DNA of 44,908 nt, taken from positions 1 to 44,908 of the forward strand of contig NZ_ABEA03000202.1 of NCBI RefSeq assembly GCF_000171235.2. Reading direction: 5' to 3'. Below the pieces are notes generated by a model. That model did not search any database and had not been told where the DNA came from. It worked only from the letters and a program-made list of their open reading frames with translations. This DNA comes from Geminisphaera colitermitum TAV2. Its GTDB lineage: Bacteria > Verrucomicrobiota > Verrucomicrobiia > Opitutales > Opitutaceae. This document shows, in pieces, positions 35,901 through 44,510 of the stretch (its first letter is position 1; each line of letters begins with the position of its first letter). Both the position numbers and the translations under genes were made by a program.

Positions 35901-36782
35901 TTACCGCGTCGAAGCCACCATCGTGCCGGAGACGGGACGGGAAACGGGCTCCTGACCGGAGGCGAGCCACAGGAGCACGCGCGGCACGATGTTTTCCAGA
36001 CCCGGCGTCACTTCGGGATGCGGGCTGATGGCGAACACGCGGCCGCGGCCGTAGGTCGAGTGCACGAAGGCGGGCGAGTTGACCATCACGTTGCGCGGGG
36101 TGTTGTTGTCCGCGATTTCGCTGCGATACCAGGCGGCGACGGTGTAGGGCGGCAGATCGTGGCGGCCCATCGGTTCGAGAATCGGGCCGTTGACGTAAAC
36201 CATGGGCATGGCCGGGGAATAATCGCCGAGCAGCGCCCGCCCGTCATCGGAAAACTGCACGTCCACTTCGCCCCGTCCGCGTATCCAGTTGTTGGGTTCC
36301 ACGGTGCGGGCGTTGAGCAGCCCAAGGCTCCACGGATAACCCGAGGTGGCGAGAAACGCCCCGGCGCAGATGCCGAGGTAGCCGCCGCCGTTTTCCACGT
36401 AGCGGCGGATCGCCTCGCGCCCGGCCTCGCCGATGCTGCGCCCCTGCGAGGCCGGACTGCCGCCGGGAAACACGATCACGTCAAACACCGACAAATCCAT
36501 CCGGGCAAAATCACGCGGCGCGAGCGCCGTGATCGTCGCCCCCGGCAGGTCCGCGACGCGCTGCACGAACGCCTGATAATTGAGCACGGAGGTGCTGTTG
36601 TCGCTTCTCAAAAAGACCGCGATCCGCAACGAACGGGTGTTTTGCGGGAAGGAGATGACGCGGGCGAGGGTTGCGGTGACTTCGGCCCGTTGGTGGGCCG
36701 CGGGCACAACAACCGCCCGGCTCGCGGGCAGCCATGATGCGAGGGTCATGGCCACACCGAACCAGAGGGCGTGGTAGCGCAT
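35901..36782 (-). CDS. BPL_N (glutamine amidotransferase-like) domain protein, exported
   Basis: A 293-aa protein with a signal peptide (MRYHALWFGVAMTLASWLPA, then SRA). The fold is the class I amidotransferase-like BPL_N domain, named for the N-terminal domain of biotin protein ligases. VFDVIVFPGGSPASQ precedes a nucleophile region, ENGGGYLGICAGAFLAT, in which Cys sits at the nucleophile elbow. GRGRVFAISPHPEVTPG closes the domain. The biochemical role is unknown; no partner synthetase domain is present. Convergent or head-to-head relations are absent; the minus-strand panE-like gene follows 42 bases later. Confidence 0.75.
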   Translation of the reverse strand: MRYHALWFGVAMTLASWLPASRAVVVPAAHQRAEVTATLARVISFPQNTRSLRIAVFLRSDNSTSVLNYQAFVQRVADLPGATITALAPRDFARMDLSVFDVIVFPGGSPASQGRSIGEAGREAIRRYVENGGGYLGICAGAFLATSGYPWSLGLLNARTVEPNNWIRGRGEVDVQFSDDGRALLGDYSPAMPMVYVNGPILEPMGRHDLPPYTVAAWYRSEIADNNTPRNVMVNSPAFVHSTYGRGRVFAISPHPEVTPGLENIVPRVLLWLASGQEPVSRPVSGTMVASTR

Positions 36783-37020
36783 GGGTGTGGTAGCGGTTTC
36801 CTGAGTAGGGCCTGCCTGGCGGAGGTGAGTCCGCCCGGCGAGCCGGGTGTCTGACTAACTTATACTGAACTGACTTGATCTAATCGGCCGGGTGGTAGTC
36901 CGGCTTAGGACAAAAAATGCACAGTCACTGCGACAGGGCAAATGGTCTCCAAAAACTAAAAACTTATCTAATACCGGCTGCCCCCAGGCAAAACCAAAAC
37001 GACAGGCCATGTGCCAAGAA

Positions 37021-37075
37021 TGGAGGGCGGGTCTCCCGACCCGCCAGACGCGGCCGCAGCCGCGCCCATCCGGAA
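37021..37075 (+). repeat. Half copy of the 105-bp inverted-repeat element
   Basis: The first 25 bases are identical to the left arm at 27880-27904. The following AGACGCGG..CAGCCGCGCCCATCC portion matches the reverse complement of the interior next to the right arm. The second arm is missing; purine-rich DNA continues instead. Confidence 0.75.
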
Positions 37076-37139
37076 AAGGAAGAGAAAAAGGAAGAGGAAG
37101 AGAACCCGCCCCCCGTCCTTGAGTCGCCCCCTCATAATC

Positions 37140-37154
37140 GGGGGGGGGGGGGGG
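37140..37154 (+). repeat. G15 tract upstream of glnS
   Basis: A run of about fifteen G residues, 53 bases before the glnS ATG and likely in its leader. Confidence 0.85.
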
Positions 37155-37207
37155 AGGCCACGAGGCGCTTGCCACCGCCCGCCCGGCTCGCGCATGCTGT
37201 CCGGTTT

Positions 37208-39058
37208 ATGAACGCCGATGCCTCCGCCTCCAGCGCTTCCACCGCTCCAGTCCCGCCTGTCTCCCCCGACACCGGCGCGCCTGCCGCCGCCGTGGCGCCC
37301 ACCGATTTTATCCGCGACGTCGTCGCCGCGGACGTAAGCGCCGGCCGTTACCCGCAAATCGTCACCCGCTTCCCCCCCGAACCCAACGGCTACCTCCACC
37401 TCGGCCACGCCAAGTCCATCTGCCTCAACTTCGGCATCGCCCTCGAAAACGGCGGACGCTGCAACCTCCGCATGGACGACACCAACCCGACCAAGGAAGA
37501 AGTTGAATACGTCGAATCCATCACCACCGACGTTCGCTGGCTCATCGACGGCTGGGCAGGCCACACCCTCGGCCTCACCCCCCTCGGCCAGCGCCCCGCG
37601 CCCGCCACCATCGACGGCAAGCCCGACTACTACGCCGCGCCCGCCCCCGTCGCCGACAACGACAAACCCAACGCCACCGAACCCTTCTTCGCCAGCGACT
37701 ACTTTGACGCTCTCTACGCCTTTGCCGAACAACTCATCCTCAACGGCAAAGCCTACATCTGCGACCTCACGCCCGAGGAAACCGACGCCTACCGCGGCGC
37801 GCCCGACCAGCCCGGCAAGGACAGCCCCTGGCGCAACCGCTCCATCGAAGAATCCCTCGACCTCTTCCGCCGCATGAAGGCCGGCGAATTCCCCGACGGA
37901 GCCCGCACCCTGCGCGCCCGCATCGACATGGCCTCGCCCAACGTCTGGCTGCGCGACCCCCTCCTCTACCGCATCCGCCATGCCGCGCACCACCACGCCG
38001 GCGACGGCTGGTGCATTTACCCCCTCTACGACTTCGCCCACTGCCTCTCCGACTACATCGAAGGCATCACGCACTCCATCTGCACCCTCGAATTCGTCGT
38101 CCACCGCCCGCTCTACGACTGGCTCCTCGAAGCCCTCGACCTCCCCCGTCCCCTCCCCCACCAGTACGAATTCGCCAAGCTCAACCTCGCCTACACCCTC
38201 TTCAGCAAGCGCCGCCTCATGCGTCTGGTTAAGGAAAACGTGGTCAACGGCTGGGACGACCCCCGCATGCCCACGATCAGCGGCATCCGCCGCCGCGGTG
38301 TCCCTGCCGCCGCCCTGCGCAACTTCGCCTACAACATCGGCATCACCAAATTCGACAGCCTCACCGAACTCGCCGTTTACGAAAACGCCGTGCGCGACGA
38401 ACTCAACCGCCTCGCCCACCGCCGCCTCGCCGTCCTGCACCCGATAAAAATCGTCCTCACCAACATTGCCGAAGGCGAAGCCATCGAGTGCGACGCCACC
38501 AACCACCCCGGCAACCCCGCGCTCGGCACGCGCAAAGTCGCCCTCACCCGCGAAGTGTTCATCGACGCCGACGACTTTGCCGAAGTCCCGCCGCCCAAAT
38601 ACTTCCGTCTCAAGCCAGGCGGCGAAGTCCGCCTCAAATACGCCTGTATCATCAAGCTCGACGAAATCGTCAAGGACGCCGCGGGCAACCTCGCCGAACT
38701 CCGCTGTACCGCCGATCTCACTACACGCACCGGCCAGCCCAACGCCACCCGCAAAGTCAAAGGCACCATTCACTGGGTCAGTGCCACCCGTGCCATCGAC
38801 GCCGAAGTGCGTTTGTATGACCGCCTCTTCACCGTCCCCGAACCCGGCGCGGACGACAACTACCTTGACCACCTCAACCCCAAGTCAGTCGAGATCATCA
38901 CCGCCAAACTCGAACCCACGCTTGCCGACGCCACGCTGGAGGACCGCTTCCAGTTCGAGCGCCTCGGCTACTTCGCGCCCGACCCGAAGGACAACGCCCC
39001 CGGCAAGCCGCTCGTGTTCAACCGCACCATCACGCTCAAGGACAGTTGGGCGAAATAG
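37208..39058 (+). CDS. glnS: Glutaminyl-tRNA synthetase
   Basis: A 616-aa class I tRNA synthetase. HIGH-equivalent HLGHAKS (residues 64-70) follows RFPPEPNGYL. LRMDDTNP and DGWCIYPLYDFAHCLSDYI come next; the KMSKS-like loop reads FSKRRLMRL. The C-terminal anticodon-binding beta barrels include a long stretch from ALGTRKVALTREVFI through to FNRTITLKDSW. GlnRS is distinguished from GluRS by its beta-barrel anticodon domain. The N-terminal 30 residues are Ala/Pro/Ser rich and probably disordered. Start set at ATG 37208, where composition changes from the G-tract leader to protein-like. Confidence 0.95.
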   Translation: MNADASASSASTAPVPPVSPDTGAPAAAVAPTDFIRDVVAADVSAGRYPQIVTRFPPEPNGYLHLGHAKSICLNFGIALENGGRCNLRMDDTNPTKEEVEYVESITTDVRWLIDGWAGHTLGLTPLGQRPAPATIDGKPDYYAAPAPVADNDKPNATEPFFASDYFDALYAFAEQLILNGKAYICDLTPEETDAYRGAPDQPGKDSPWRNRSIEESLDLFRRMKAGEFPDGARTLRARIDMASPNVWLRDPLLYRIRHAAHHHAGDGWCIYPLYDFAHCLSDYIEGITHSICTLEFVVHRPLYDWLLEALDLPRPLPHQYEFAKLNLAYTLFSKRRLMRLVKENVVNGWDDPRMPTISGIRRRGVPAAALRNFAYNIGITKFDSLTELAVYENAVRDELNRLAHRRLAVLHPIKIVLTNIAEGEAIECDATNHPGNPALGTRKVALTREVFIDADDFAEVPPPKYFRLKPGGEVRLKYACIIKLDEIVKDAAGNLAELRCTADLTTRTGQPNATRKVKGTIHWVSATRAIDAEVRLYDRLFTVPEPGADDNYLDHLNPKSVEIITAKLEPTLADATLEDRFQFERLGYFAPDPKDNAPGKPLVFNRTITLKDSWAK

Positions 39059-39087
39059 CCCTCGTGCATATCGAATGAACTCAAAAA

Positions 39088-39169
39088 TCTCACGCAGAGA
39101 CGCAAAGGCGCAGAGGAGTCGGGATAACCCCCATTGCCTTTCTCCGCGCCTCCGCGTCTCCGCGTGAGA
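39088..39169. repeat. Hairpin of the CTCACGC-GAGACGC repeat family
   Basis: The arm 39088-39117 begins TCTCACGCAGAGACGCAAAG; its near reverse complement is at 39142-39169. The two arms can pair with a 24-base loop. Located between glnS and the methyltransferase, so it could act as a terminator, although no T run follows. Confidence 0.75.
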
Positions 39170-39194
39170 TATTTCTGAATTCTGAAAGAAAAAA

Positions 39195-39974
39195 ATGCTC
39201 CCTTCCACCGAACGTTTTTCTGACCGCGTTGATAACTACGTACGCTACCGTCCCAGCTATCCGACGGCGCTGATCGACGTCCTGCGTGAACGCGCCCTGT
39301 CCGGCCCCGCGCCCCGTACCGACTCCGCCATCGCCGACATCGGCTCCGGAACTGGAATATTCACCACGCTGCTTCTGCCACTCGCCGCCCGCGTGTACGC
39401 CGTGGAACCCAACGCGGAGATGCGCGCCGCCGCCGAACAGCGTCTCAGCGGCGCATCCGGTTTTGTCAGCGTCGCCGCCACCGCCGAAGCCACCACGCTG
39501 CCCGACGCCTCCGTCGATCTCGTCACGGCGGCGCAAGCCTTTCACTGGTTTGATCCCATTGCCTGCCGCCGCGAATTTGCCCGCATCCTCAAACCCGGCG
39601 GACGCATCGCGCTCATCTGGAACCAACGCATCGTCGGCGGCACGCCCTTTCTTGCGGACTACGAAAAACTCCTCTTCCAGCACATCGCCGAGCACCGCAA
39701 AACCCGTCAGTCCGACTTCTCCCCCGCCCACATCGCCGCGTTTTTTGAACCTGCGCGGTTCGAGACCATCGAAGCTCCCAATGAACAACACTTCGATCTC
39801 CCCGGCCTTATTGGCCGCACGCTCTCGTCGTCCTACGCCCCCAATCCCGGCCAGCCCGGCCACGACGTATTCGTTGCCGAACTACAACGCATCTTCCAGC
39901 AACACGCCCGCGATGACCGCGTGACCCTCCGTTACCAGACCCGCCTCTACCTAGGCGTGCCACACCACGCGTGA
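39195..39974 (+). CDS. Class I SAM-dependent methyltransferase
   Basis: A 259-aa methyltransferase of the Methyltransf_11/UbiE-like type. RFSDRVDNYVRYRPSYP opens the protein, then motif I ADIGSGTGIFT, VYAVEPNAEMR (motif II) and VDLVTAAQAFHWFDP (motif III region), then ILKPGGRIALIWN. The N-terminal sequence is like that of small-molecule methyltransferases often annotated only as class I SAM methyltransferase. The substrate is unknown. It stands alone between glnS and the alginate lyase-like gene on the same strand. Confidence 0.9.
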   Translation: MLPSTERFSDRVDNYVRYRPSYPTALIDVLRERALSGPAPRTDSAIADIGSGTGIFTTLLLPLAARVYAVEPNAEMRAAAEQRLSGASGFVSVAATAEATTLPDASVDLVTAAQAFHWFDPIACRREFARILKPGGRIALIWNQRIVGGTPFLADYEKLLFQHIAEHRKTRQSDFSPAHIAAFFEPARFETIEAPNEQHFDLPGLIGRTLSSSYAPNPGQPGHDVFVAELQRIFQQHARDDRVTLRYQTRLYLGVPHHA

Positions 39975-40008
39975 CGTCCGCTTCGCCAACCCTGCATTGT
40001 AACTCTTC

Positions 40009-41286
40009 ATGAAAAAGAAACGCACTCCGACCCTGTTCACTCTCTGGCTCACGGCCATTTGTATCAACGTTTCCATTACCGACTCCGTCCTGGCTGCTAC
40101 TGCTGCTACTGCTGCGACGCCGACGGCGAGCACGGCAGCTTCGGCCCCGCGAGTCTTTGCCCTGCCGCACGCCGCCCTTGCCACCGCCCGCGAACGGGTG
40201 GCGGCCAACGATCCGCTCGTGCGCGAAGCGCTGGCCAAGCTGCGCTCCGACGCCGACAAGGCGCTGGCGATGAAGCCGCCCTCCGTGATGGACAAAACCA
40301 AGGTCGCGGCCAGCGGCGACAAACACGACTATTACAGCGTGGGCCCCTACTGGTGGCCCGATCCTTCAAAACCCGACGGGCTGCCCTACATCCGCCGCGA
40401 CGGACAGCACAACCCCGAACGCAACGACGGCACCGACCGCCCCGCCTTCGACGCCATGTGCCACGCCGTGGAGACCCTCGCTCTCGCCTGGCATCTCACC
40501 GGCCACGAACCCTACGCCGCGCACGCCGCACGCCTCGCACGCACCTGGTTTCTGGACCCGGCCACGCGCATGAATCCGCATCTTGAATACGGCCAGGCCA
40601 TCCCCGGCCGCACCAATGGAAGAGGCATCGGCATCATCGAGACGCGCGCCCTGATTTATTTCACCGACGGCATCGCCCTCATCGCCAATTCCCCAGCCTG
40701 GACACCCGCCGACAACGAGGGACTCCACGCCTGGCTCGGCGCTTATCTTGACTGGCTGCTGCACAGCAAAAACGGCCTCGACGAAAAAAAGGAGCACAAC
40801 AACCACGGCACCTGGTATGACGCGCAGGTGGCGCAACTCGCGCTCATCCTTGGCCGCACCGAACTCGCTCGCGCCACGCTCAGCTCCGCGCTCCAGACCC
40901 GGCTCGCCACGCAAATCGAGCCCGACGGCAGCCAGCCGCACGAACTGGCGCGCACGCTCTCGCTCACCTACTCGACGATGAATCTCGCCGGCTTCATGAC
41001 CCTCGCCCAACAAGCCGCGCACGTCGGCGTGGACTGGTGGCGCCACACCACGCCCGATGGACGCAGTCTGCGCCAGGCGATTCGGTTTATGGTCCCCTTT
41101 GCCGCGCCCGACAAACCGTGGATCAAGACCGATCTGAAACCCGCTGATCGCGAACCCATCCGCATGGAGCTCGTGCTGGCCCGCATTGCGTATGGCGACG
41201 ATGAACCGGCCTTCCGCGACGAGATCAACCAACTCCGCAACGACGCCCAATTCGCCCGAGAACGCTGGAACCTGTTCGCTCCTTGA
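40009..41286 (+). CDS. Alginate lyase family protein
   Basis: A 425-aa exported enzyme. The signal peptide region reads TLFTLWLTAICINVSITDSVLA, followed by an Ala/Thr stretch from a (GCTGCTACT) microsatellite at 40096. The family part has YYSVGPYWWPDPSKPDGLPY, then RGIGIIETRALIYFTDGIAL, then KEHNNHGTWYDAQVAQLAL. The NNH triplet matches the catalytic Asn-His of PL5-type alginate lyases, which use an alpha/alpha toroid for beta-elimination. Substrate specificity may be a related uronic-acid polymer. Fits with the two heparinase-like genes as polysaccharide-degrading functions, although far from them. Confidence 0.85.
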   Translation: MKKKRTPTLFTLWLTAICINVSITDSVLAATAATAATPTASTAASAPRVFALPHAALATARERVAANDPLVREALAKLRSDADKALAMKPPSVMDKTKVAASGDKHDYYSVGPYWWPDPSKPDGLPYIRRDGQHNPERNDGTDRPAFDAMCHAVETLALAWHLTGHEPYAAHAARLARTWFLDPATRMNPHLEYGQAIPGRTNGRGIGIIETRALIYFTDGIALIANSPAWTPADNEGLHAWLGAYLDWLLHSKNGLDEKKEHNNHGTWYDAQVAQLALILGRTELARATLSSALQTRLATQIEPDGSQPHELARTLSLTYSTMNLAGFMTLAQQAAHVGVDWWRHTTPDGRSLRQAIRFMVPFAAPDKPWIKTDLKPADREPIRMELVLARIAYGDDEPAFRDEINQLRNDAQFARERWNLFAP

Positions 41287-41305
41287 GCCGCCTGCCCAGC
41301 TTGCT

Positions 41306-41315
41306 CCCCCCCCCC
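41306..41315 (+). repeat. C10 tract after the alginate lyase-like gene
   Basis: Ten C residues 20 bases after the stop codon. Confidence 0.85.
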
Positions 41316-41421
41316 TGATTAGAACATTTTCGATTTATTTTGTCTCACGCAGAGACGCAGAATCTGAAAAACACAATATTTTGTAATTTATTCATGATTA
41401 GCAATCTGTGTTTTCTCTGCG

Positions 41422-41746
41422 GGTTCTTCGACGTTTTCGGTGGATAGACGAGAGGTGGCGCGGCAGCGCCCGTAGCGCAGGCATCTTGCCTGCCATCTAG
41501 TCCACCGCGCGAAGCGCCGCTTGCCTTGACGTAGTTCGGAGCTTTAGCCCGAACCGTTACCTCTCCGTATTCGTGAGTCGCACGGTTCGGATTGGCAATA
41601 AAGCACCGAACTACGTGACAAACCGATGTCACCGCGCTTCGCGCAATCAATTTAGATGGCAGGCAAGATGCCTGCGCTACGGGCGCTACCGCGCCACCTC
41701 CCGCTATATCAACTTATCGAGTCTCCACTGAAAACGTCGAAGAACC
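41422..41746. repeat. Long nested inverted repeat (about 325 bp)
   Basis: Outer arms 41422-41444 and 41722-41746 (GGTTCTTCGACGTTTTC core) pair. Inner arms 41453-41498 and 41654-41699 pair over 46 bp with one mismatch. A third pair, 41528-41557 and 41582-41618 (ACGTAGTTCGG core), lies inside. The whole can fold into one cruciform-like structure. Confidence 0.85.
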
Positions 41747-41765
41747 TCTCTGCGCCTTGTAGGAC

Positions 41766-41816
41766 AGCTGGCCAAGACCCGTGAAGTCGCTAAAACGAAA
41801 CGGGTCTAGGCCAGCT
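41766..41816. repeat. 17-bp stem hairpin inserted in a CTCTGCG repeat
   Basis: Arms 41766-41782 (AGCTGGCCAAGACCCGT) and 41800-41816 are complementary at 16 of 17 positions, with a 17-base loop. The flanks (CTCTGCGCCTT before and CTCTGCGTGA after) look like one repeat copy interrupted by this hairpin. Confidence 0.8.
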
Positions 41817-41867
41817 CTGCGTGATCTCTTAAACCTTGCGACAAATTGAACCGACAATGCTCTAGCC

Positions 41868-43277
41868 TCACGGCTTCAGCACGTAGAGCGACACACGTCG
41901 GTCGCTCTTTGCTTCGATCAAGATTGGGGCGGGTTTCTCCACAAACTCCGCGTATGCCTTCTTGCCTGCGTCGAGCGTGCTGATCGGTTGCTGGTTGATT
42001 TTGTTGATGATGTCGCCACGACCAAGCCCCGCCACCGCCGCCGGATAACCGGGCTGCACGCCAAGCACCAGCAAACCCGTGTCGTCATCGAGCTGATTCT
42101 CGCGTGCAAACGCGCGCGACACCTTGCGCACCGTCAGACCCCATTTTTCGAATGCCCACTCCTCGCCTTTGCGACTCTCCAATTTTTCCGTGACGATCTC
42201 GTAGTCTGTTGTCTGTTCGCCGCGTTTCACTGCGAGCTTCACGCTCGCGCCCACCGGCAGACTCGCGATGCGGTTGAGGATCGGCGGCAATTGTTCAGGG
42301 AAACGACCGTCCACCGCCACGCCGTCAATCGACAGCACGATGTCGCCCGGACGCAGCCCCGACTTCGCCGCCGGCGAACCCGGATCAATGCTGTTGAGCA
42401 ACATCCCCGTGTTTTGTTTGAGCGAATAAAATCCCTCCAAATCTTGCAACGCCCCCGGCACGATCCCGATGTAACTACGCGTGACCGCGCCATCCTTTTC
42501 GAGCCCCGCCACCACCCGCCGGGCGATGGTCGCCGGGATGGCGAAGCCGAGATTGTCCGCGCCCAGATAGCCGCGCGAATTGATGCCGACCACGCGCCCC
42601 GCGTCGTCCACGAGCGGACCGCCGGAATTGCCCGGATTGATCGCCGCGTCGGTTTGCAACCACGTGTTAAACAAGCCCGTCTCGAAGCCATTGACCCCGC
42701 GATTGTCTGCAAAATAGCGCCGGTTGTTGGAAATAATTCCCCGCGTCACCGTGCGCGTCAGACCATGCGGCGTTCCAACCGCAAAAACCGTTTGCCCCGG
42801 ATACAGCGCATCCGAGTCGCCAAAATCCGCGTGCGTGAACACCAGCCCGCGACGCCTCACCTCGTCCATATCGAGCCGCAGCAACGCCAAGTCCGTCCAA
42901 TGATCCCAACCGACGAGCGTGGCGTTGACCCGTTCCAGGCTGGCCAGCGTTACGGACAACTCGACCGCCCGCGGACTCGCCACGTGCGCGTTTGTTAAGA
43001 CCAGACCGTCGTCCGACAAAATCACGCCCGACCCCACCCCCGCGATGAAACGCCGCGACCCCGCCTCGAACGACTCCTCGCGCACGTCGATCCGCACCAC
43101 GGCCTCCAGCAACCGCTCGAACCCGCGTGACATTCCTCCCCCCCCCCCCCCCTCCGGGCGCGACGCGCTGGCGCAACCGCCTGACAACAACACGACGACG
43201 GCGGCAAGCCCGCCAATCATCCAGCCGATCCACGCATTGCGCGTGATTGACCGACTCCGGGAATCCCTCAACCTCAC
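41868..43277 (-). CDS. HtrA/DegP-like serine protease lipoprotein with PDZ domains
   Basis: A 469-aa protein from a GTG at 43277 (an ATG at 43307 would add 10 residues and overlap leuS). A signal segment [20 protein letters not shown] suggests a lipoprotein. The trypsin-like domain has the triad: His98 in LTNAHVAS, Asp129 in HWTDLALL, Ser218 in [11 protein letters not shown]. Two PDZ domains follow, with [20 protein letters not shown] and [20 protein letters not shown]. It is an envelope stress-type protease by family. A G15 run in the gene (43138-43152) encodes six glycines just after the lipobox region. It is divergent from leuS with only 18 bases between starts. Confidence 0.88.
   Translation of the reverse strand: MRLRDSRSRSITRNAWIGWMIGGLAAVVVLLSGGCASASRPEGGGGGGMSRGFERLLEAVVRIDVREESFEAGSRRFIAGVGSGVILSDDGLVLTNAHVASPRAVELSVTLASLERVNATLVGWDHWTDLALLRLDMDEVRRRGLVFTHADFGDSDALYPGQTVFAVGTPHGLTRTVTRGIISNNRRYFADNRGVNGFETGLFNTWLQTDAAINPGNSGGPLVDDAGRVVGINSRGYLGADNLGFAIPATIARRVVAGLEKDGAVTRSYIGIVPGALQDLEGFYSLKQNTGMLLNSIDPGSPAAKSGLRPGDIVLSIDGVAVDGRFPEQLPPILNRIASLPVGASVKLAVKRGEQTTDYEIVTEKLESRKGEEWAFEKWGLTVRKVSRAFARENQLDDDTGLLVLGVQPGYPAAVAGLGRGDIINKINQQPISTLDAGKKAYAEFVEKPAPILIEAKSDRRVSLYVLKP
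43138..43152 (+). repeat. C15 tract inside the protease gene
   Basis: Read as G15 in the gene, it encodes EGGGGGGM between the lipoprotein signal and the protease domain. Confidence 0.9.
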
Positions 43278-43295
43278 ACCCTTTATATTTATCTG

Positions 43296-44510
43296 ATGGC
43301 TACGCATTGCAAAGACTACGACTTCCTCACGATCGAGCCCCACTGGCAAACCTTCTGGGAAGAAAACCGCTCCTTCCGCGCCGACCCCGCCGACACGCTC
43401 AACGCGAAGGGCCAGCCCAAGCCCAAATACTACGTGCTCGACATGTTCCCCTACCCCTCCGGCGCCGGCCTCCACATCGGCCACCCCGAAGGCTACACCG
43501 CCACCGACATCATTGCCCGTTACAAACGCGCCCGCGGCTACAACGTCCTGCACCCCATCGGCTGGGACGCCTTCGGACTCCCCGCCGAACAACACGCCGT
43601 CAAAACCGGCACGCACCCCGCCAGCAACACGCAGAACAACATCGCCAACTTCCGCCGCCAGATCAAAGCCCTCGGTTTCTCCTACGACTGGGAACGCGAA
43701 ATCGACACCACCGATCCCCGCTACTTCAAGTGGACCCAATGGATCTTCCTGCAACTCTTCAAACGCGGCCTCGCCTACGTGGACGAACGCCCCGTCTGGT
43801 GGTGTCCCGAACTCCGCACCGTTCTCGCCAACGAAGAAATCGTTGACGGCAAATCCGAAGTCGGCGGCTTCCCTGTCGAACGCCGCAACCTCCGCCAATG
43901 GGTCCTGCGCATCACCGCCTACGCCGAACGCCTCCTCTCCGACCTGAAGGACGTTGACTGGCCCGACTCCACCAAGCGCATGCAAGAAGCCTGGATTGGA
44001 CGCAGCGAAGGCGCCGAAATCCTCTTCCGCCTCGAAAACGACATGCTCGGCGACCTGCGTGTATTCACCACGCGCCCCGACACCCTCTTTGGCGCAACCT
44101 ACATGGTCATCGCGCCCGAACACCCCCTCGTTGACGCCCTCACGACCGACACCCAACGCGACGCCGTTGCCGCCTACCGCAAACACGCCGCCTCCAAGAG
44201 CGACCTCGAACGCACCGACCTCGCCAAAGGCGAAAAAACCGGCGTCTTCTCCGGCTCCTACGCCATCAACCCCGTCAACGCCCAACGCATCCCCATCTGG
44301 ATCGCCGACTACGTTCTCATGGGCTACGGCACCGGCGCGATCATGGCCGTCCCCGCGCACGACCAACGCGACTGGGAATTCGCCAAAAAATTCGACCTCC
44401 CCATCATCCCTGTCGTCACTCCCCCCCCCCCCCCCCCCGGGGGGGCCGAAGTCGATTTCACCAAAGCCGCCTTTGAAGCCGAAGGGACCATGGTAAAATC
44501 CGGGCCTTAA
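43296..44510 (+). CDS. leuS: Leucyl-tRNA synthetase, N-terminal part up to first in-frame stop
   Basis: The first 404 residues of Leu[22 protein letters not shown] includes the HIGH motif (residues 60-63). [30 protein letters not shown] and the editing-domain stretch [20 protein letters not shown] (with [20 protein letters not shown] further on) follow. Up to here the sequence is normal for the family. A C18 then G7 tract (44421-44445) gives PPPPPPGG in frame. A TAA ends the frame at 44508-44510, far short of the usual 800-900 residues. The same frame continues afterwards. It is divergent from the protease gene and its start has no Shine-Dalgarno sequence. Confidence 0.93.
   Translation: MATHCKDYDFLTIEPHWQTFWEENRSFRADPADTLNAKGQPKPKYYVLDMFPYPSGAGLHIGHPEGYTATDIIARYKRARGYNVLHPIGWDAFGLPAEQHAVKTGTHPASNTQNNIANFRRQIKALGFSYDWEREIDTTDPRYFKWTQWIFLQLFKRGLAYVDERPVWWCPELRTVLANEEIVDGKSEVGGFPVERRNLRQWVLRITAYAERLLSDLKDVDWPDSTKRMQEAWIGRSEGAEILFRLENDMLGDLRVFTTRPDTLFGATYMVIAPEHPLVDALTTDTQRDAVAAYRKHAASKSDLERTDLAKGEKTGVFSGSYAINPVNAQRIPIWIADYVLMGYGTGAIMAVPAHDQRDWEFAKKFDLPIIPVVTPPPPPPGGAEVDFTKAAFEAEGTMVKSGP
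44421..44445 (+). repeat. C18-G7 tract inside leuS
   Basis: Eighteen C residues followed by seven G residues, all translated in frame as six Pro and two Gly. It lies shortly before the stretch where in-frame stops begin. Confidence 0.9.

Larger units (their letters stand above)
36783..37207. other. Intergenic region before glnS with hairpins and half a repeat element
   Basis: No gene seen. It contains two overlapping hairpins (GGCGGA-N6-TCCGCC at 36818-36835, CCCGGC-GA-GCCGGG at 36834-36847), 55 bases of the gyrA-side repeat element (37021-37075), a purine tract of about 35 bases (37072-37106) and a G15 run (37140-37154). It separates the divergently transcribed BPL_N gene and glnS, so both promoters must be here. 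Confidence 0.6.
41287..41867. other. Convergent spacer filled with nested repeats, no gene seen
   Basis: About 580 bases between the lyase-like gene and the protease gene. It begins with C10 (41306-41315) and then holds four layers of palindromic sequence (41342-41826, see separate entries). Open frames inside it are translations of repeats. Confidence 0.7.

Noticed and set aside
36160-36190. A tRNA-like GGTTCGAGAATC segment
   Set aside because: It lies inside the BPL_N gene in frame, and no acceptor or anticodon stem fits around it.
39744-39768. A TTTGAAC..GGTTCGA segment resembling the operator
   Set aside because: The spacing between half-sites is larger, and it lies in the middle of the methyltransferase coding region.
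41342-41826. A CRISPR array in the repeat-rich spacer
   Set aside because: The repeats are inverted and nested, with no regular spacing of unique spacers, and no cas genes are nearby.
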